DNA of 64,000 nucleotides, from contig DKPP01000012.1 in NCBI GenBank assembly GCA_002471255.1, forward strand, positions 62,001-126,000, written 5' to 3'. A model generated the notes under the pieces. It had not been told where the DNA came from and did no database searches. It worked only from the letters and a program-made list of their open reading frames with translations. This document shows, in pieces, positions 9,098 to 17,229 of the stretch; position 1 is the first letter of the stretch, and each line of letters starts with the position of its first letter. The stretch is from Akkermansiaceae bacterium UBA7331 (GTDB lineage Bacteria > Verrucomicrobiota > Verrucomicrobiia > Verrucomicrobiales > Akkermansiaceae). The position numbers were made by a program, and so were the translations under genes.

Positions 9098-12000
9098 CGA
9101 GATATTTTTTTCGGTGCAGGCGGTGGAGGAGCCTGACCTCCTGAGAATGGAGCAAAACTCCAAGACACATCGCTTAATTTACCTGATCCTGTCACTTGGA
9201 ATAATCCGCCTGCCAAAATAAACAAAGGAGAAGTCACCAATCCGGGCAATCCACCAAGTCTCAATTTCAAATCAGCACCGGTTTGCATATCCGACAAGCG
9301 AATCCAGCCATTGCCATAAAGAGACATATTGGAACCTGTAGCATTGAAATTACCGGTTTTAATCAATCCATTGGCGATGGAAAAGTCACAGTCAGCCTGA
9401 TCGATACTAAAGTTCATCAAATAATTAAATCCGGGAATCACAGCACCCAAACCTTTACCTAATGCTCCAAATAAAGGTAAATCGACTAAGTTACCATTTG
9501 TAATGGCTACTTCGCCTTTGGCTTGTAAACCATTCAAATTACCACCGGGGTAGTTAAAATCTATAGCTCCAAAAACCTGTGCCTTAGGAAATACCGAATC
9601 ATAAGATTTACCTATTTGCACAAAATCCATTCCTTTTAAATTCATCGATCCGGTAACCGCCGTCCCCTTATCTATCTGGGCTGAAATGTGACCTTCATAA
9701 GTACCACCCCATACGGTCCCTGTCATCTTATTTAAAACAAGCCATTCGGGATTCACCAATACCTCGCCCTTGGAGTTGCCTAAATTAAGCGTCGTACCCA
9801 GCATTTGATAGCGTACCGTACCTAGAGAAGCATCATAGCGTATTCTACCCTTCATCATGCTAAAGTCATCTTCCATCGGGAATAATCCCCCTCCTGATAA
9901 CTTAACAGGTCGAGTAAACACAAACTCAGCCAAGGTCTCAGCAGCACTAGGTGAGGCCATCTTCATAAAATAACTCGGATAAGCATCACCGGTCATATTT
10001 AAGACTTCCACCGTATCGCGATCGAATCGGAAAATGATCTTTTCGGCATTAAGTGTCGTCTCTACAGGAGCCCTACCCAAATTGTTATTATTGATATACT
10101 CGGAATTATCGATGAGCAATTTGATGTTATTAGCCGTTAATTGATTGGAAATTAATGTAGCACGCAATGACGCATCTTTAATATTAACGCCGCTATATTT
10201 CGTATTGGTCATCTTGGCATCCAATTCGACCTCATAGGCTTTCTCAATATTATATAAGCCCAAGGTCCCTTGCCACGAAACATCCAAGGAAGACTTCGGA
10301 TTAAATGCAAATCGTTTCATAAAGAAATCGATTTCTTTATTGTTCAACAAACGATCAATAGTAGGCAAAGGCAAAGATGATTGACCCATCATGAAAACTT
10401 GGCCTTCCAAATATCCCTTTAAAAATAGGTCGATCTTACCATCAGGCAAATCGAACTGACAGTTCTTGATAAATATCTCGCCTGGGCGATACTCAATATT
10501 CAGATTAGCTGAAGAAATAGGCACCTGATGATAGGAAAATTCCTCACTGATCATTTCGGCACGAATCAATTTAGGTTCTATTTTACCGGGCGTCGCAGTC
10601 TCGATCTGCCCTTTAACTTCCATTTTGGCTTTTGTAGGCAGCACCAATCCTTCCGGTAAAATATCTTCATAATTGGCAGCAGCGAGCAATAATTGAGGAG
10701 GAACGTCTGTTTTGATTCGAAAAACCGTACTATCGGCCATAATACTCGCTTCGATATCAGCATAGCCTTGGTTACCGGTAGCAATAAAGTTTCGAATATT
10801 GACTGAGGAACCAATTAAAAGCACATCACCCTTTACTGATGCAAAAGATAATCCTTTGTATGCAATTTGGTCAATATCCACCTGCATCGTCACCGTATCG
10901 ACCCGCACATCACTATGGAACGGCTTACCTTCCCACACTAAATGGCCTGTAGCATTGATCTTAGGCTTGCCATCAATAACCAAATCACTAGGAATAAGAG
11001 ATGAATCTCCCGTGATCGTTTTAGCTAACCCAATCCATGTATTGACGGGCAAATTAGATTGCAACTCTAACTTCACATCATTCCCCTTTGAAATCACTTG
11101 ACCGGTAAAGGAGCTACCAAACTGCCGGATATTAATATCATATAAGAATAAATCTCCGTTTTTATAACTAAAATCTGCTCGAGCCTTTACAAATTTAGTC
11201 CCATAAACATCAAACTCACCCATTGAAAAAGAACCAATACTCGTCAAGCTTTCTACTTGATCCCACGATTCATTCATGACCATTTTTCCTCCGCATTTAA
11301 ATTGAGGAATACTATGGAGCTTAATATATTCGGGCATAAACCGATCATCAAGGATGGTCATAACCCACGAAATAACAGGAGCAGAACTTTTTACATCCCA
11401 GCTAATTTCCCGTTTTGACAAATTACAACGACCAATAAGGTCAAATTTACCTTTCAGCTTAGGGTCCTTACAGGTAAATTTTTTAATACCGATCACATTA
11501 TTGGAATATCGGCCTTCCACCATGATGTCGGCTAAGGCAAATTTACCATACTTGAGATAGTCCGCCTCAAATTTAACACTCACATCAATCCCGTCGTTAT
11601 CGATATCCTCTGTTAAATCCACACGTAAAATAGGATGAGCAGACTCTCCCCAAGATAGCTTTTTCAAATAATCTACGCCCGTTTGTACTTGAGACAAGGC
11701 CGACTCCACATCTCCAATCGTAAACGGCTCTTTTGAAGACGTATCCGATTTAGGCAAAGCAAACTTCCCTCCAATAAAAACTTGAATCCCCTGCACCATA
11801 GCAGTACAGCCCTTCAAAGCGATCATTCCATCATCAGCAAGAGAAATTTGACCCTGCAAATCATCTAACAATAACAATCTACGGTGATCGTTTTCTTTCG
11901 TAGGAGATTGAATATCCGTATCCCCCAGATGAATCTGTTTAAGCTTCAGCTTACCGTTAAACAATTCCGAAACACTAAAAATCATCTCCAATTTAGACAC

Positions 12001-12291
12001 CTCAATCAGAGAGTTTTTTTGCTGCTCATCTAGTTCTTTATCTGAAAGACTACGATATAAATCAACATTTGTAGCGATAACTTTAAACTCAGGCCAAACA
12101 TTGACTTTTAAATTTGCAATAGATACGGGGAACCCCTCGGACGCTATGGCTCGCTCAATTTTCTTTTTTGCAAAAGATGGGACACCAACGAAGGAAATGT
12201 AAGCAAAAAATCCCAATACCATACATATCCCCACTATCAAAATAGTCGGTATCAAACCTTTAACCCAACGAAATATTGATCCTTTAGCCAT
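9094..12291 (-). CDS. AsmA/TamB-like envelope protein
   Basis: A 1065-residue protein with one N-terminal membrane segment (about residues 13-32) and a long periplasmic part made of repeating beta strands. The N-terminus looks like AsmA: after the membrane anchor comes a helix, then an 'ANLKVNVWPEFKV' strand. The C-terminus (about residues 930-1050) matches the AsmA-like C-terminal domain, with NGNLVDLPLFGALG, GLIKTGNFNATGSNMSLYG and GSGKLSDVSW. The chain ends in a short proline-rich tail. Family members are bridge-like proteins linked to phospholipid transport and outer-membrane homeostasis. The exact role here is unknown. It shares 4 bases with the convergent ABC ATPase gene. Confidence 0.8.
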   Translation of the reverse strand: MAKGSIFRWVKGLIPTILIVGICMVLGFFAYISFVGVPSFAKKKIERAIASEGFPVSIANLKVNVWPEFKVIATNVDLYRSLSDKELDEQQKNSLIEVSKLEMIFSVSELFNGKLKLKQIHLGDTDIQSPTKENDHRRLLLLDDLQGQISLADDGMIALKGCTAMVQGIQVFIGGKFALPKSDTSSKEPFTIGDVESALSQVQTGVDYLKKLSWGESAHPILRVDLTEDIDNDGIDVSVKFEADYLKYGKFALADIMVEGRYSNNVIGIKKFTCKDPKLKGKFDLIGRCNLSKREISWDVKSSAPVISWVMTILDDRFMPEYIKLHSIPQFKCGGKMVMNESWDQVESLTSIGSFSMGEFDVYGTKFVKARADFSYKNGDLFLYDINIRQFGSSFTGQVISKGNDVKLELQSNLPVNTWIGLAKTITGDSSLIPSDLVIDGKPKINATGHLVWEGKPFHSDVRVDTVTMQVDIDQIAYKGLSFASVKGDVLLIGSSVNIRNFIATGNQGYADIEASIMADSTVFRIKTDVPPQLLLAAANYEDILPEGLVLPTKAKMEVKGQIETATPGKIEPKLIRAEMISEEFSYHQVPISSANLNIEYRPGEIFIKNCQFDLPDGKIDLFLKGYLEGQVFMMGQSSLPLPTIDRLLNNKEIDFFMKRFAFNPKSSLDVSWQGTLGLYNIEKAYEVELDAKMTNTKYSGVNIKDASLRATLISNQLTANNIKLLIDNSEYINNNNLGRAPVETTLNAEKIIFRFDRDTVEVLNMTGDAYPSYFMKMASPSAAETLAEFVFTRPVKLSGGGLFPMEDDFSMMKGRIRYDASLGTVRYQMLGTTLNLGNSKGEVLVNPEWLVLNKMTGTVWGGTYEGHISAQIDKGTAVTGSMNLKGMDFVQIGKSYDSVFPKAQVFGAIDFNYPGGNLNGLQAKGEVAITNGNLVDLPLFGALGKGLGAVIPGFNYLMNFSIDQADCDFSIANGLIKTGNFNATGSNMSLYGNGWIRLSDMQTGADLKLRLGGLPGLVTSPLFILAGGLFQVTGSGKLSDVSWSFAPFSGGQAPPPPAPKKISR

Positions 12292-12352
12292 AAACTCCCG
12301 TTATCAGAAACTCATCATGAGCGATACCACTCCTAAATACAAATCCTTTTTA

Positions 12353-12387
12353 AATATCTTATTTTTTAGCAAATCAAATAAGATATT
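12353..12387. other. perfect 12-bp AT-rich hairpin between the DUF2062 gene and the AsmA-like gene
   Basis: Bases 12353-12364 and 12376-12387 are exact reverse complements with an 11-base loop. The stem includes the stop codon of the DUF2062 gene. Neither side is followed by a strong T tract, so it may be a weak terminator or an mRNA-stability element between two genes read leftward. Confidence 0.5.
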
Positions 12388-12958
12388 ATTCTGCTCGGTA
12401 TTTTTTATATTTTTTATATCGACGTATTACCGCTCCTAATGTCCACAGAGATTGTACTAATAAAAATACTAAAAGCCCTACAACAAAACTAGAAAGAATC
12501 CATCCAAGAGTAAACTCAATACCTATATACCAGACATTTAGATGTTGCAGCGGTTCGATAGTCATCTGTTGCACCACTTCGGTCATCATCGTCCAATTAG
12601 CACCTGATGAACTAAGACCTAAAAACTCTAAAACTACATTACCTAAATACCACTGCGCAGGCACAGCCACTATCGTAAAACCCGGTGGCGATAACCAAGC
12701 CATCAAAACCGCTATCGGTATATTACCTTTTTTCCAAAGACAACCGGCTATCCCCCATAAACTCTGCATCGGTAAAGGAGATATGGCAGCTACAGCCCCC
12801 AATGTGGCACCTACGGTCACACCTCGCCTCGATAAAGCCCAATATTCATCATTAAATATACCGGCTCCGAAAAATCGACTCATAAACGATTTTTTTCGTT
12901 TTTCTTTTAAAAGATAAAGCTTAACTCGCCTCATCAACTGTCGATATCGGTGTTCCAT
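12386..12958 (-). CDS. DUF2062 membrane protein
   Basis: 190 residues with about three membrane segments. The basic N-terminus is followed by the DUF2062 core, which includes 'GVTVGATLGAVAAISPLP', a WKKGNIP turn and 'AWLSPPGFT'. DUF2062 proteins are small inner-membrane proteins of unknown function, sometimes fused to glycosyltransferases. The C-terminus is a long membrane helix and a Lys/Tyr-rich tail. It lies upstream of the AsmA-like gene on the same strand with a 94-base gap that holds a perfect hairpin. A partial promoter (TTGATA, 18 bases, GAATAT) can be read just upstream, ending 11 bases before the ATG. Confidence 0.8.
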   Translation of the reverse strand: MEHRYRQLMRRVKLYLLKEKRKKSFMSRFFGAGIFNDEYWALSRRGVTVGATLGAVAAISPLPMQSLWGIAGCLWKKGNIPIAVLMAWLSPPGFTIVAVPAQWYLGNVVLEFLGLSSSGANWTMMTEVVQQMTIEPLQHLNVWYIGIEFTLGWILSSFVVGLLVFLLVQSLWTLGAVIRRYKKYKKYRAE

Positions 12959-13134
12959 AGTCTATCTACATATTCTCTCCGCTTTTTATTTCTTATCAAC
13001 CAAATTTTCAGGAATCATCATCAACTGACATCGTTTACCCATTTGATCAAATCGCTTCTCCGATCTCATCACCACTCAAAAACCGATTTAAGCTTGCACC
13101 GCCACTCAGAATAAGGGATATAAAACGAGACACG

Positions 13135-13863
13135 ATGGCAAAACAACGATTAGACGTCTTATTAGTCTCACGAGGCTTAGTTGAATCACGAGAATTAGCT
13201 CAACGCTTAATTATCGCGGGCGAAGTACTTGTAGGTGGGCATCCCTCAACCAAACCGGGCACCAAAATCAATGATGATGTCGAAATAACCGTTAAAAGTA
13301 AGCCACGTTATGTAAGCCGAGGCGGCCTAAAAATGGAGGGAGCTTTAAAAGCATTCCCCGTATCTCCTCAAGATAAAGTCTGTATGGATATCGGGGCCTC
13401 TACCGGAGGTTTCACCGATTGTCTATTGCAACATGGCGCGACCAAAGTGCACGCTATTGATGTAGGAACCAATCAGCTCGTCTGGAAATTGCGCCAAGAC
13501 CCAAGAGTAATCGTCAAAGAGAAATTTAACGCACGTTATATGACTCTAGAGGATATTGGGGAACAAGTAGATCTAATCGTGTCCGACGTTTCCTTTATTT
13601 CTTTGACCAAAATATTACCGGCAGCTTTTCAGTTATTAAAAGAAGGTGGTGACGCACTCGTGTTAGTCAAACCTCAGTTTGAATTACAACCCGAGCATAT
13701 AGGACACGGGGGCATCGTCAGAAACCCCGAATATCACCAACTCGCCATCAATTCCGTCAAACAATTTGTCACGGAAGAATTAGGTCGCCAATGGATGGGC
13801 TGCGAACCATCCCCCATCACCGGCACCGATGGCAACAAAGAATTTTTGGCGTGGCTTAAATAA
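13135..13863 (+). CDS. tlyA: TlyA family rRNA 2'-O-methyltransferase
   Basis: S-adenosylmethionine-dependent methyltransferase related to TlyA, which methylates cytidines in 16S and 23S rRNA. 242 residues. An S4 RNA-binding domain is at residues ~4-65 (RLDVLLVSRGLVESRE). The FtsJ-like Rossmann domain follows, beginning with VSRGGLKMEGAL and the SAM-binding DIGASTGGFTDCLLQ loop. Catalytic-core motifs DVSFIS and LVKPQFE are present. It stands alone between a leftward gene pair and an AT-rich patch. A TATAAA box ends 10 bases before the ATG. A hairpin follows the stop codon. Confidence 0.92.
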   Translation: MAKQRLDVLLVSRGLVESRELAQRLIIAGEVLVGGHPSTKPGTKINDDVEITVKSKPRYVSRGGLKMEGALKAFPVSPQDKVCMDIGASTGGFTDCLLQHGATKVHAIDVGTNQLVWKLRQDPRVIVKEKFNARYMTLEDIGEQVDLIVSDVSFISLTKILPAAFQLLKEGGDALVLVKPQFELQPEHIGHGGIVRNPEYHQLAINSVKQFVTEELGRQWMGCEPSPITGTDGNKEFLAWLK

Positions 13864-13897
13864 AAAAAACCTAAGCAAAGCCAACGAAAAATCCAAT

Positions 13898-13937
13898 AAC
13901 ATCGTATCTTCCGTCGTGGATGATACGATGTTTTCGT
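13898..13937 (+). terminator. probable terminator after tlyA
   Basis: An 11-bp perfect stem (13898-13908 pairing with 13922-13932) with a 13-base loop, followed by a short T-rich stretch, sits 35 bases after the tlyA stop. Confidence 0.6.
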
Positions 13938-13963
13938 TTCATTGATCGGCAAAACGATGCTCA

Positions 13964-14248
13964 TTATTTCTCATACATCGTTAAAAACAAACGCTTGACA
14001 ACCAAAACAAAAACAGCAACATAAGGATAACGATAAGAGAAAACTATTATATACGGTTTTTTAACAACTACATTCAAAACTACACCTTGTGGAAAACTTA
14101 TGCAAAATCCCATTTGTAATGCAGATCTAGGCATTGATTTATCTCCGGCTAATGTGAATGCACCCATGATGGACCACAACCACTTAATGAATCTCATCCG
14201 ATCCTTCCCTAAGGTGCATGTTGTGAATGGGCTTTTGACGTTTGACAA
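13964..14248 (-). CDS. doubtful small open frame
   Basis: A 94-codon frame read leftward. The product would be basic with a hydrophobic C-terminal third (VVLNVVVKKPYIIVFSYRYP region). No family is recognised, there is no convincing ribosome binding site, and the frame may be fortuitous or the remnant of a gene. It occupies most of a 495-base stretch between tlyA and the next credible gene. The only other structure seen there is a TTGACA at 14242-14247 and a 6-bp inverted repeat (14254-14278). Confidence 0.2.
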   Translation of the reverse strand: MSNVKSPFTTCTLGKDRMRFIKWLWSIMGAFTLAGDKSMPRSALQMGFCISFPQGVVLNVVVKKPYIIVFSYRYPYVAVFVLVVKRLFLTMYEK

Positions 14249-14357
14249 TTAATATCCTAGCAATGAGATAATTAGGATCCAAGCCCGGGATTTGATTTGG
14301 AACAAAATGTAGCGAATTATAACATAATAAAAAGCCATTAAAGAATTACATATAAAA

Positions 14358-14645
14358 ATGAAAGGAAAAACATTAATAGCAATTTGGTTGATAACTTTTA
14401 TATTGTATTTTCCTGTACTGTCGTTTTTAAATGCCAACATAAATGATCAATATCTTCATGTGTTTACTTTTACTTTTGGATTTTTGAACGCAATTCTATT
14501 AATGTACTCATTCTATAAATGGTTTGTTTTATGGAAAAACAAAAAGGCAAATCCAAGATATATAATATGGCTATTAGCATTAATGTTAAATTTACTCATT
14601 ACATTTGATTTTATATTAAATTTTATCTACTTAGTATTATATTGA
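14358..14645 (+). CDS. small hydrophobic membrane protein, unknown
   Basis: 95 residues with three predicted membrane segments (about 5-25, 33-52 and 68-92) and a basic loop, WKNKKANPRY, between the second and third. No family is recognised. The DNA is very AT-rich (one 60-base line in the 5' part is only about one fifth G+C), much poorer than the flanking housekeeping genes. This suggests a transferred or fast-evolving patch. The downstream genes in this patch encode secreted proteins on the same strand, so all may be one loose cluster. The frame has good coding character (start with MKGK, no rare-codon runs), but expression is unproven. Confidence 0.5.
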   Translation: MKGKTLIAIWLITFILYFPVLSFLNANINDQYLHVFTFTFGFLNAILLMYSFYKWFVLWKNKKANPRYIIWLLALMLNLLITFDFILNFIYLVLY

Positions 14646-14737
14646 CCCACGCATGAACACAATAACGAATTAAATGGAGAAATTCTTTTTGCAATATGAT
14701 TCCTAATTATAGTAATTAAGTACCATATATAGCCATT

Positions 14738-15232
14738 ATGAAATATACATTATATGCGATTCTTCTTTGTTTCTTCAATCACGCTTTTTGCGAAGACTTT
14801 ATACACAAGAATCTGCCAATTGGTGAAAAAGTTGAGATTCCTCATTCTGAATTTTACATTGGCTCGATTGGATCACTAGCCAATTACAATACTAAAGATG
14901 GATATGAGCACTATTTGTTATTTTCAAAAAAAGACAATAGCTTCAGGATCGTAATAAATGAAAATTGCAGAACATTTTCCATTTATTTATCAGCCATCAA
15001 CCACAATTATTTTGCTATCAGCAACAATTACGCTTCAGGTGAATCCATAATTTCTATCTACAAAATCGAAGATAAGGAGCCATATGTGAAAAAAGTGTAC
15101 CAAACACCTGAATATAAAAACGAACGTACAGGATGGGAAATAAAGGAGTGGACCAAGGAATATATTATCCTTACTTACTCTAAAAACAAAGATAAAATCT
15201 CAAAACAGATCGAAATGGAAACATTGAAATAA
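14738..15232 (+). CDS. secreted protein of unknown function
   Basis: 164 residues with a clear signal peptide (about residues 1-18, cut after HAFC or nearby). The mature part is hydrophilic, rich in Tyr, Asn and Lys, with a strand pattern that suggests a small beta propeller or sandwich (HYLLFSKKD, YFAISNNYASGESIISIYK, EYIILTYSKN). The cysteine at the end of the signal peptide is not in a good lipobox. No family is recognised. It lies in the AT-rich patch between a small membrane protein and another secreted unknown. Confidence 0.55.
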   Translation: MKYTLYAILLCFFNHAFCEDFIHKNLPIGEKVEIPHSEFYIGSIGSLANYNTKDGYEHYLLFSKKDNSFRIVINENCRTFSIYLSAINHNYFAISNNYASGESIISIYKIEDKEPYVKKVYQTPEYKNERTGWEIKEWTKEYIILTYSKNKDKISKQIEMETLK

Positions 15233-15314
15233 TGAATAAAACATTGTTATCAATCATTACTAAATAAATTAATATCATATCACAATAATCAAGTATATTT
15301 TATAATTTTAACAC

Positions 15315-16178
15315 ATGACTAGAATTATATTATTTTTCGTTTGTTTCTTCACGTCATTTACAATAGCGGAAACAAAAATCGAACAATTACAATCTGAATT
15401 TAAAGAAATATTGAACAATAGCATTTCTTATAATAATGAAGTGTTAGAGAGTTTACGAAAAATAAAAGATAAGGAGAGCGACAAAAAAGAGTCTTCAAGC
15501 TTTGTTTCTCTTAGTAAAAAATCAGCAGAATTAGTGAATCAATCCCTTGATTTTACGAAAAAACTAAAAAATGAAAAAATCATTCCTTTAGATTTCCCTG
15601 ATTACAAAAACTTAATGAGCGCATATAGGTTTAGGCTATTACCTCAGATTTATCAAGAATACGAAGAGAAATACCGATTAGATAATAATTGCGATTTTCA
15701 TGTCACCCTTCCATATATACAACTCATCATCTATACTTATAAAAAAGACGAATTCCGGCATGAAGATACAATTTACCGATTGAAAGAATTAAAAAATCAA
15801 GCCGTCAAGGAGTCGGATGAAATCCTTAAAAATCTGAAATTAATCACCCATACTGAGTCCGCTAACAATCAATGCAAAAAAATTAGTGATTTATTTAATC
15901 AGGTAGAGCACACGCTCATGCTCATCAATATGTACGTGTACGATGATCCTGAAGGATCTCTGAACGAATTGGCATCATTTATGGAAACATTTTTATCCAT
16001 CAATGAATCATTAGGCGATGAAATAGATAGGGTAACCGAACACAACTATTTTAATAGTGATGAATTGAAAAAATTCATCTTATCCATAGGATACCCGATT
16101 ATGCATATCCGTCTTCCAAAGGAATACAAACCCAAAGAAGCACAAGATAAAGATCAAATATTATTCAAAGGCATGTGA
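15315..16178 (+). CDS. secreted helical protein of unknown function
   Basis: 287 residues with a signal peptide (about 1-18, cut after TIA). The mature protein is strongly helical and charged. Coiled-coil-like stretches occupy residues ~22-85 (repeated Glu/Lys/Leu, with RKIKDKESDKKESS) and a longer helical part runs to ~250. There are two cysteines in the mature chain. No catalytic motif or known domain is seen. The gene sits in the AT-rich patch, 27 bases before the next frame, so the two may be co-transcribed. It could be an extracytoplasmic scaffold protein, but that is only a guess from its composition. Confidence 0.55.
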   Translation: MTRIILFFVCFFTSFTIAETKIEQLQSEFKEILNNSISYNNEVLESLRKIKDKESDKKESSSFVSLSKKSAELVNQSLDFTKKLKNEKIIPLDFPDYKNLMSAYRFRLLPQIYQEYEEKYRLDNNCDFHVTLPYIQLIIYTYKKDEFRHEDTIYRLKELKNQAVKESDEILKNLKLITHTESANNQCKKISDLFNQVEHTLMLINMYVYDDPEGSLNELASFMETFLSINESLGDEIDRVTEHNYFNSDELKKFILSIGYPIMHIRLPKEYKPKEAQDKDQILFKGM

Positions 16179-16205
16179 GATAAAATCTTTTCATCAGTTT
16201 CAATC

Positions 16206-16805
16206 ATGCAAAAATCTATGAAAACGAGAAAATATCTATCCATAATGATCCCAATCGTCCTTGGCGCTGGCGTTTTATTAATTTTCTATCATGAAACGGA
16301 ATTTAACCCAAATAGAAATGCTAGCCCCGCCTATCTCCATAATGATGAAAATGATATGGAATCACCTTTCTTACATCAATCAACTAATCCGGAGATAGAA
16401 GCATTAATGATTAACTATATTATAGCCTTAGGTTCGTTGAAGGGAAATGAAGATTCCGAAACTGTTTTATTAAAAGAAAAATGTTTGGATATGCTAGACC
16501 GTAAAACAAAGGCTGCTAATATTCCGGATTCATTAAAAACAGCCTTCCTTGATGCAAGACAGTGGCAAAATGATTGGTACAAACGTACCGGCGGAGCTAA
16601 AAACGAGATTTTATCATACGAGGATGTTTTCCTTGCATTCCAACAAGGCTCACCAAGACCTTTTATGTGGATACCTTTGGAATTATTGAGCATAGGAATC
16701 GATCCCCTGTTCATCAATCAGGAATTTAACAAAAAATATATCGAGATAAAAAAATTGTCTTCTAAAGAGATATTTAAGCAATTGGAAGCAGAATTGGCTC
16801 GTTAA
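16206..16805 (+). CDS. membrane-anchored protein of unknown function
   Basis: 199 residues. A basic N-terminus is followed by a single membrane segment (about residues 12-28) and a periplasmic, mostly helical domain. There is no recognised family. A second ATG five codons in (MKTRKY) could be the real start. It follows the previous secreted unknown by 27 bases and is the last convincing gene of the AT-rich patch. Confidence 0.5.
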   Translation: MQKSMKTRKYLSIMIPIVLGAGVLLIFYHETEFNPNRNASPAYLHNDENDMESPFLHQSTNPEIEALMINYIIALGSLKGNEDSETVLLKEKCLDMLDRKTKAANIPDSLKTAFLDARQWQNDWYKRTGGAKNEILSYEDVFLAFQQGSPRPFMWIPLELLSIGIDPLFINQEFNKKYIEIKKLSSKEIFKQLEAELAR

Positions 16806-16812
16806 ATATTTT

Positions 16813-16875
16813 CCTACGGCGAGCCGAGTTCTCAATATTATCGGATTTCCGTCTCCATACGGTGGGCTGAGATCT
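16813..16875 (+). repeat. imperfect direct repeat pair
   Basis: Two ~20-base units (16813-16832 and 16855-16875) share a CC-TACGG core and a CGAG/TGAG-TCT ending. They lie in the 425-base gap before the secretion gene cluster and may be the relic of a duplicated segment. Confidence 0.35.
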
Positions 16876-16878
16876 TGA

Positions 16879-17139
16879 TTGCATCATGAAATATTATTGC
16901 AAGGTCACACGGTTTTATTGAGAGTATTTCCAAATAATGAGCCAGGCAAGCAACAGATAACAACCTACTCCCTCAAAAAATACATTTGGTTTGATCAAAA
17001 TGGGCAATCTACCCTTTTAAAAGTTCCACTCGAGTCTCAAACACATGGGGCATTTCAGCCAAATTTTGCCTGCTGTATGGTCATTGTAATGACTATTTTT
17101 CTCAAAAACGAAAAAAAATCATCCATCCTGTTAAGCTAA
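16879..17139 (+). pseudogene. possible gene remnant
   Basis: An 86-codon open frame that starts at a TTG and has no ribosome binding site. The product would contain a Tyr/Trp-rich middle (KYIWFDQNGQ) and a Cys-Cys hydrophobic end. It resembles no family I know. The gap 16806-17229 otherwise holds a 13-base palindrome (17149-17161) and the repeat pair just upstream. I read it as non-functional or spurious. Confidence 0.2.
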
Positions 17140-17229
17140 GTTGACTTTAGGTTCGGAACCTGTCAGAAATAGGGAAGTATCAAAACGGCATTAGCCGAAT
17201 TCACCCCAAACCATATTTCCATTTTTGAC

